A DNA stretch of 64,000 nucleotides. Origin: JBBWZH01 sp035544115 (GTDB lineage: Bacteria; Actinomycetota; Actinomycetes; Mycobacteriales; CADCTP01). The translations under genes were made by a program, and so were the position numbers. Below the pieces are notes generated by a model. That model saw nothing but the letters and a program-made list of their open reading frames with translations, was not told the origin of the DNA and did not search any database. The stretch spans positions 7,254,001 through 7,318,000 of the forward strand of contig OY970235.1 of the NCBI GenBank assembly GCA_963714145.1, in the 5' to 3' direction. Shown here piece by piece: positions 58,915-64,000 of the stretch. Each line of letters starts with the position of its first letter. Position 1 is the first letter of the stretch.

Positions 58915-60646
58915 GCCCCTGCAGCAGTTCGACGGCCACGGCCGCGGCGAGGGCGATCCCGGCGACGAACGCGGCCAGCAGGCCGACCCGGCGGGCGCTC
59001 CAGCGCTGGATGTGCACCGGTGGCAGCCGCACCGGCAGCAGCCCGGTGAACTCCGTGTGCAGGTCCCGGCCCTGCTGGCGGATCATCCGGCGCAGCTGCG
59101 AGGGCATGGTCAGGCCCCGGGTGGCCGCGAACGCCTCGGCGATCTCCTCGTCGGTGAACTGCCGGGCCGCCCGGTCGTAGACCCGCTGTGGGTCCGTGCG
59201 CAGCGCCAGGACCAGCAGCATGTTGCCCAGGTCGACGGCCTGCCGCCACGGGCTCGGCCGGACCTCGGCGAAGGCGGAGTCGATCAGCAGCACCCGCCCG
59301 TCCCGGACCAGCAGGTTCGCCGGCTTGATGTCGCGGTGCGCCAGCCCGGCCTCCCACATCCGCCGGACGATGGCCAGGCCCTGGTCGATGACCGCGTCGT
59401 CCACCTCGACCGCCTCGTCGCCGAGCTCCCGGGCACCGTCGAAGAACTCGGTGACCAGCAGGTACTCCCGCTCCGGCGTGATCTCGACGATGCCGTGCGG
59501 GGTGGGCACCGGCAGCGCGGCGGCGTACAGCAGCCGCAGCACGTAGTCCTCGTACTGGACCAGCCGGCGGACCGCGTTGAACGGCTTCTCGTCCTCCAAC
59601 CGGCCGTAGAGCAGCGTCCGGCCGAGCTTGTACCACCGATCCGAGCGCAGGTGGGTGGTCGCGTACAGCTTGCAGAAGACGTAGCTGTCCGGGTCGCCCT
59701 TGACGGTGACCCGCAGCGGCGTCGACCCGCCGGAGCCGGCCAGGCCGAACGGCGTGACCGCGATGGCGACCAGGCCCAACTGGTCGTGCAGCGCGGCGAC
59801 GATCGCCTCGCCGCGGCGGCCGCCGACGTCCAGGTGCGCCGCCCGGCCGCGGTGGTAGGAGACCGGGAACACGTCGTTCGGCACCAGCAGCCGCCAGAGC
59901 ACCAGCGGGAAGCCCACCCCGACGACCACCGCGACGGCCAGGTCGGTCGGGTGGTCGACGCCCAGGTAGAGCCGGCCGAAGCAGACCAGCGCCAGCACCG
60001 CGGCGGCGGCCAGCTTGCCGCGCTCCCGCAGCCGGCCCGCGGGCACCATCGCGTACAGCACGTTCACCAGCGTGGCGGCGAGCACCGCGACCGGCCGGGA
60101 CGGCATCGCGAAGCCCTGCCAGTGGCCGAGGATCTCCACGTTCAGCGGCCGGGGCCGCTGCGCCACCTGGGCGACCAGCGAGCAGACGGTGGTGACCAGC
60201 AGCATGGCGCCGATCCAGACGAACAGGTGCCGCCAGCGCCGCCACACCACCATCACGACCACGCTGGCCCACCAGGCACCGAGGATCACCGGGCCGACCG
60301 CCGCGTCGATGCCGCGGAACGTCGTGGTCAGCGCCGGCCCGCGCAGGCCGGCCAGGCCGGACAGCGCCCGGTCCTCGGCCACCTCGAGACGCAGCCCACC
60401 GCCGAAGACCAGCAGCGCGGTCCACCCGACCGCCACCGCACCGACGAGCACCAGCCAGTAGCGTCCAGAGGCGTTGAGCTGGCGGGGCAGCGGGGGCGGC
60501 TCGCCGGACGGGCGGCGCCGGCGCGGGATGCGGACCGGAGCGGACGGCGGCCCGCGCGGGCCCGGCGGAGTCGGCGGGCCTGTCCCGGTCGGCGGGCCGG
60601 GCGGGGTCGGAACATCGGCGGAGAGCGCATCCGACCGGAACGCCAT
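58907..60646 (-). CDS. PAP2-like membrane domain fused to a protein-kinase-like domain
   Basis: 579 residues. N-terminal proline-rich cytoplasmic part, then PAP2-like membrane domain (LVLVGAVAVGWTALLVFGG, RPRPL, AMPSRPVAVLAATLVN, FGRLYLGVDHPTDLAVAVVV; residues 60-260). The PSGH His is replaced (PSRP), while the last His-Asp pair remains. The second half is kinase-like: YVFCKLYATTHL (Lys), LLVTEFFDGARELG, catalytic loop LAHRDIKPANLLV, and VLLIDSAFAEV in place of DFG. Ends with a final helix (FVAGIALAAAVAVELL). Heads the envelope cluster. Probably a lipid or sugar kinase with a structural PAP2 part; the activity is inferred. Confidence 0.82.
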   Translation of the reverse strand: MAFRSDALSADVPTPPGPPTGTGPPTPPGPRGPPSAPVRIPRRRRPSGEPPPLPRQLNASGRYWLVLVGAVAVGWTALLVFGGGLRLEVAEDRALSGLAGLRGPALTTTFRGIDAAVGPVILGAWWASVVVMVVWRRWRHLFVWIGAMLLVTTVCSLVAQVAQRPRPLNVEILGHWQGFAMPSRPVAVLAATLVNVLYAMVPAGRLRERGKLAAAAVLALVCFGRLYLGVDHPTDLAVAVVVGVGFPLVLWRLLVPNDVFPVSYHRGRAAHLDVGGRRGEAIVAALHDQLGLVAIAVTPFGLAGSGGSTPLRVTVKGDPDSYVFCKLYATTHLRSDRWYKLGRTLLYGRLEDEKPFNAVRRLVQYEDYVLRLLYAAALPVPTPHGIVEITPEREYLLVTEFFDGARELGDEAVEVDDAVIDQGLAIVRRMWEAGLAHRDIKPANLLVRDGRVLLIDSAFAEVRPSPWRQAVDLGNMLLVLALRTDPQRVYDRAARQFTDEEIAEAFAATRGLTMPSQLRRMIRQQGRDLHTEFTGLLPVRLPPVHIQRWSARRVGLLAAFVAGIALAAAVAVELLQGPL

Positions 60647-60765
60647 GGCCGCCTCCCGGCTGGTTACCGCGATGCTATCGGCCACACCGCCCCAGCAGGG
60701 GGTTTCGCCGGCCGGGCCCGGTGCCGGCCGGGCAGCTGGCCGGTTGTCGTCAGCTGCCCGGGAGG

Positions 60766-62331
60766 TCACGGCTGGCCGAAGTCGGGGTCGAACGGCTGCC
60801 GGTCGGACGGGCAGACGGTGCCGTGCGGCGGGGTCGCCAGCCGTACCAGGTAGCTGCCGATGGCGGTGCTGACGCAGGCGCTGGGGTCGGCGCGGTTGAG
60901 GTGGCCGTAGCCGTCGTGGATGAGCAGGACCGCGTTGCCCAGCCGCCGCTGCACCCGCTGGGCCGCGACCAGCGGCGTGTTCGGCTCGAAGCGCATGTTC
61001 ACCAGCAGGATCGGGGTGCGGGTGACCGCGTTCCACGGGCCGGTGTAGCGGACCGCGCTGGGCGTCGGCCAGGACGCGCACGGAGCGCCGGTCAGCCAGC
61101 CGAACGGCAGCCCGCCGATCCGGCTGACCGCGGTGAGCCCGCGGACGACCCGCGGCCACTGCGCGGCGTCCTGCCGGGCCGGGGCGTCCGCGCAGGTCAG
61201 CGCGACGTTCTGCTCGAAGCCGAGGCGGAACTGGTCAGAGACTAGGGCGGCGGCGATGTCCTTGATCACTGACCCGTCACCCTGCATGCCGGACTCGAGC
61301 AGCTGCGCCGAGAGTGGCCAGTCGGCGGGATCCGACGGCACGTTGAACTTGATCAGAGCCAGCGCCTCGCCGTAGGTCAGCTGGCCCGGCGGGGTGGCGC
61401 CCGGGGCGGGCAGCGGCGTGCGGCGCAGCCGGTCGAGCAGCCGGTGCACCCGCCGGGTGACCGACTCGCCGTGGCCGGCCAGCGCGCACCGGGCCGGGCC
61501 GGCGGCCTCGCACAGCTCCAGGAACTTGCCGAACACCAGGTCGGCGTCGGTCAGCCCGGCGGCCAGCGCCGCGGCCGTGCCGCCGTTGTAGTCGATCGGG
61601 TCGACCACGCCGTCCAGCGCCATCGCCCGCACCCGGCCCGGGAACATGTTCGCGTACGTCTGGCCCATCAGCGTCCCGTTGGACTCGCCCAGGAACGTCA
61701 GCTGCCGGTCGCCGACCAGCCGGCGCAGGTGGTCGACGTCCCGGACCTGGTCGGCGGTCGAGATGTGGGCGAGCAGGGCGCCGTTGCGGGCACCGCAGCG
61801 CCGCGCCAGCTCGACCGTCTTCGGCAGGTACCGGCGCTCGTCGGCGCGGGTGCTCGGCACGACCAGCGGGCCCCAGAAGGCGGCGCGCTGCGCGGCGTCG
61901 GCGAAGCAGCTCACCGGGGCGCTGTTGCCGCTGCCCCGCGGATCCCAGCCGACGATGTCGAACCGGCCTTCGGTGAGAGCGTCCAGCAGGTCGCCGCGGT
62001 CGGCGACGTCGGCCACCCCCGAGTCGCCGGGGCCGCCCGGATTGACCAGCAGCGACCCGATCCGCTGCCCGGGCCGGCTGGCCAGGTGCCGGATCACCGA
62101 CAGGGCGATCGTCGCGCCGCCGGGCCGGGCCCAGTCCAGCGGCACCGGGACGGTCGCGCACTCCAGCCGCGGGCCGCAGCCGACCCAGTCGACCCGGGAC
62201 ACCGGCGCGGCGGCCGCCGTGCCGGGCGCGGTGGCGGGCGCCAGGACCAGCGTCGCGAGGCAGCCGGCGGCCAGCCGGGCGAGGCGGCGTCCACCGTACG
62301 CAACGCCAGGTGGCGGCGGCCTCAAGGACAT
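60766..62331 (-). CDS. secreted S33-type alpha/beta hydrolase (tripeptidyl aminopeptidase-like)
   Basis: 521 residues. Signal peptide (LARLAAGCLATLVLAPATAP). Alpha/beta hydrolase: LLVNPGGPGDSGV oxyanion block, FDIVGWDPRGSGNS, nucleophile LTFLGESNGTLMGQTYA, and C-terminal TAP-like domain with TPILLVNMRFEPNTPL (Asp/Glu region) and IHDGYGHLN (His). Cleaves N-terminal tripeptides or related substrates outside the cell. ATG 62331. Confidence 0.9.
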   Translation of the reverse strand: MSLRPPPPGVAYGGRRLARLAAGCLATLVLAPATAPGTAAAAPVSRVDWVGCGPRLECATVPVPLDWARPGGATIALSVIRHLASRPGQRIGSLLVNPGGPGDSGVADVADRGDLLDALTEGRFDIVGWDPRGSGNSAPVSCFADAAQRAAFWGPLVVPSTRADERRYLPKTVELARRCGARNGALLAHISTADQVRDVDHLRRLVGDRQLTFLGESNGTLMGQTYANMFPGRVRAMALDGVVDPIDYNGGTAAALAAGLTDADLVFGKFLELCEAAGPARCALAGHGESVTRRVHRLLDRLRRTPLPAPGATPPGQLTYGEALALIKFNVPSDPADWPLSAQLLESGMQGDGSVIKDIAAALVSDQFRLGFEQNVALTCADAPARQDAAQWPRVVRGLTAVSRIGGLPFGWLTGAPCASWPTPSAVRYTGPWNAVTRTPILLVNMRFEPNTPLVAAQRVQRRLGNAVLLIHDGYGHLNRADPSACVSTAIGSYLVRLATPPHGTVCPSDRQPFDPDFGQP

Positions 62332-62896
62332 CCTGGGCTCCTATCCAGGGCGAACCGGTGCTGCAGCCAGCCGATCGTCTCGGTGCGCCAGTGAAGCGCG
62401 GCGGCGCCGGGCCCGACAACGACCAATCCGAGCAGCCGTTATCTCCGCGGGTGATTACCATCCCCGGCTTTCCGGCCGTCGGCGGCCGCAAAGTCCCGAA
62501 AACGTGTTCAGGCCACGGATGTGCCATATCACTGGTTGACACCCTCATTGGGCGGTCTCTAAGCTCGCGAAGCGAAATCGTTTTCGCTCATTTCGACCGA
62601 GCCCGAGACGAACGCGCGGCGGCCTGACCCGGCCGGGGCCCATTCGGCACCCGGCGCCGAAGTGAGGTGCCGCATGCGACCAGGGTCGCTTCCCGCCGTG
62701 CTGGCCGGGGTCTCGCCGCCGGCCGGCGGCAACGCCGTCCGGCTCCCGCACAGGTGCGCCGTTATCGGCCGACGGTACCGCTTCGCCGCGCACGACCGCA
62801 TCGAGCTGATCTGACCCGACCGGGCTGTGGCCGGCCGGCGCGCGCAGCGCGGTCAGCCCGCCTCGGAGCAACCAGTCGACCGTGAGGAGTCTCGAC
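62332..62896. other. intergenic region with promoter and operator only
   Basis: 565 bases between divergent genes. Apart from the promoter/operator described separately I see no convincing gene; several frames exist but none has a ribosome binding site or domain. Confidence 0.4.
62536..62587 (+). promoter_or_regulatory. promoter and LacI-like operator for the DUF6055 gene
   Basis: TTGACA (62536-62541), 18-bp spacer, TAAGCT (62560-62565), followed at once by the palindrome GCGAAA-TCGT-TTTCGC (62572-62587). The CGAAA/TTTCG arms resemble LacI-family sites, but the spacing differs from the sites at 14-15 kb, so another regulator is likely. The gene start is 310 bases downstream, implying a long leader. 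Confidence 0.5.
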
Positions 62897-64000
62897 ATGC
62901 GCCAGTGGATCTCCCGGCACCGGTCGGCCGTGCTGGCCGGCGTGCCGCTCGCGCTAGCGACCGTACTGGTCGTACCGCGGTCGGCACCGCCCGCGGCGGC
63001 CGCGGTGAAGACCGTCTACATCCCGGCCCGCTGGGCGAGCACCGGCGAGGTGCCGTGGGTGCAGCAGCGGACGAAGGAGTCGGCGAACTTCATCCTGCTG
63101 TGGGGCGACCTGGCCGGCACCGACCCGAAGACCGCGCCGGCCCAGTACCGGTTCGACCCGGACAACGTGCTCAGCCAGCTCGAGTCGCTGTACTCGTTCT
63201 ACGTCAACACGATGCGGTTCACCCCGGAGACCGGGCTGCTCGCCCAGTTCAAGATCGACGTGATCGTCACGGGCGGCTGGTCGACCAGGCCCCAGCTGAA
63301 CGCCTGGGCCACCGGCGGGTCCACCGACAACAAGGTCGGCGTGATCAACATCGCGCCCGGGGCGGCCCTGCCCGGCTCCTGGGGGCTGGCCCACGAGCTG
63401 GGACACGTGTTCCAGAACTACACGTTCCTCGGCCGGTCGGGGGTGGGGCTGACCGACCCGTCGGCCGGCACGTTCTGGGAGACCAGCGCGGAGTTCATGG
63501 CGATGCAGGCGTTGCCGACGACCGCGGCCGGTGACCTGACCCGGTTCATCCGCACCGAGAACCTGTACTGGTCCAGCAGCCGGCACCACTACGGCAACTG
63601 GATGCTGATGCAGTACATCAAGGACCGCGACGGGCTGGCGATGTTCAACCGGATCTGGAACGAGGCCCGCAGCAACGAGCACCCGCTCGAGGTGTACCGC
63701 CGGATCACCGGGATCACCCAGGCCGAGCTGAACCGGCGGGTGGGCGAGTACGCCCAGCACAACGTGACGTGGGACTACAGCAACCGGGCCACCGTGATGC
63801 CGTTCATCAACCAGCTCTACCCGTTCGTGACCGCGTACAACGGCGTGGCGGTGGAGGCGGTCAACCAGGCCGCCGGCCACTACCGGATCTCCGACGCGCT
63901 GGCCCCGTCGGACTACGGCTACAACAAGATCCGACTGGTGTCCACTGTGGACGGCGGGCTGATCCGGCTGCACCTGAAGGGGCACGCCGAGACCGGGGCG
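62897..64000 (+). CDS. secreted DUF6055-type zinc metalloprotease (runs off window end)
   Basis: 368 residues visible. Signal peptide (HRSAVLAGVPLALATVLVVP to AAAAVKT). The metal site is WGLAHELGHVFQNYTFL (HExxH), with a downstream Glu-rich block TFWETSAEFMAMQALP, typical of DUF6055 proteins, and RHHYGNWMLMQYIKDRDG. After about residue 290 a beta-rich C-terminal part begins and continues past the window. An extracellular protease or glycan-directed enzyme is expected. ATG follows GAGGAG. Confidence 0.85.
   Translation, partial: MRQWISRHRSAVLAGVPLALATVLVVPRSAPPAAAAVKTVYIPARWASTGEVPWVQQRTKESANFILLWGDLAGTDPKTAPAQYRFDPDNVLSQLESLYSFYVNTMRFTPETGLLAQFKIDVIVTGGWSTRPQLNAWATGGSTDNKVGVINIAPGAALPGSWGLAHELGHVFQNYTFLGRSGVGLTDPSAGTFWETSAEFMAMQALPTTAAGDLTRFIRTENLYWSSSRHHYGNWMLMQYIKDRDGLAMFNRIWNEARSNEHPLEVYRRITGITQAELNRRVGEYAQHNVTWDYSNRATVMPFINQLYPFVTAYNGVAVEAVNQAAGHYRISDALAPSDYGYNKIRLVSTVDGGLIRLHLKGHAETGA

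Overview
The window is high-GC actinobacterial DNA (roughly 70% GC or more by eye, many GTG starts, strong GGAGG-type ribosome binding sites). The pSAM2-like integrative element, the relaxase and integrase families and the gene mix suggest a Micromonosporaceae-type organism (Actinoplanes relatives); this placement is inference.

Layout. 1-3.8 kb is a decayed integrative element beside tRNA-Glu: a MobF relaxase/helicase remnant that has lost its Walker B segment, a PadR-led three-gene operon, and a frameshifted tyrosine integrase with a GntR-like tail. 4.1-11.9 kb holds tex (carrying a one-base frameshift), two CNNM/CBS membrane proteins, a GNAT-like protein and a JmjC-like cupin. 11.9-23.2 kb is a sugar locus: a GH31, a LacI regulator, GH3, GH35 and GH29. 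Together these are the activities needed to strip xylose, galactose and fucose from xyloglucan oligosaccharides and cleave the glucose backbone. Four CGAA-N4-TTCG sites in this locus look like operators of the LacI protein. 23.5-32.8 kb carries a large membrane patatin, a PHM-like copper lipoprotein, a DUF885 protein, NUDIX and VOC proteins, and a TetR-controlled alcohol dehydrogenase/deazaflavin reductase pair, ending in tRNA-Asp and tRNA-Phe.

32,955-44,469 is an 11.5 kb actinomycete integrative and conjugative element (AICE) in tRNA-Phe. It is bounded by a perfect 46-bp direct repeat of the tRNA 3' part. It encodes an integrase, FtsK/TraB-like translocase, Spd-like membrane protein, KorSA-like GntR repressor, an XRE-TPR/NUDIX (Pif-like) pair, a translationally coupled operon that includes two zinc-ribbon microproteins, and two lower-GC cargo genes. 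A 370-bp non-coding stretch packed with palindromes lies inside it and is the best candidate for a cis-acting origin or transfer locus. No replication initiator or excisionase was recognised.

44.5-47.6 kb is a scrapyard: orphan small genes and an in-frame chimera of an IS630 transposase N-terminus with a tyrosine recombinase catalytic domain. 47.7-64 kb returns to chromosomal functions: a serine hydrolase, an Imm5-like protein, GNAT, an ECF sigma factor with YCII partner, a MazF toxin-antitoxin pair, an SDR, a secreted GH30, DksA/TraR, a four-gene envelope cluster (PAP2-kinase fusion, lipoprotein, LPG-synthase-type membrane protein, PAP2), a secreted S33 hydrolase, and a DUF6055 metalloprotease running off the end.

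Two window-wide observations: a 13-bp palindrome GTCCACNNNGGAC recurs far more often than base composition predicts, and several ordinary genes carry single-base frameshifts, which may be real decay or sequence error.
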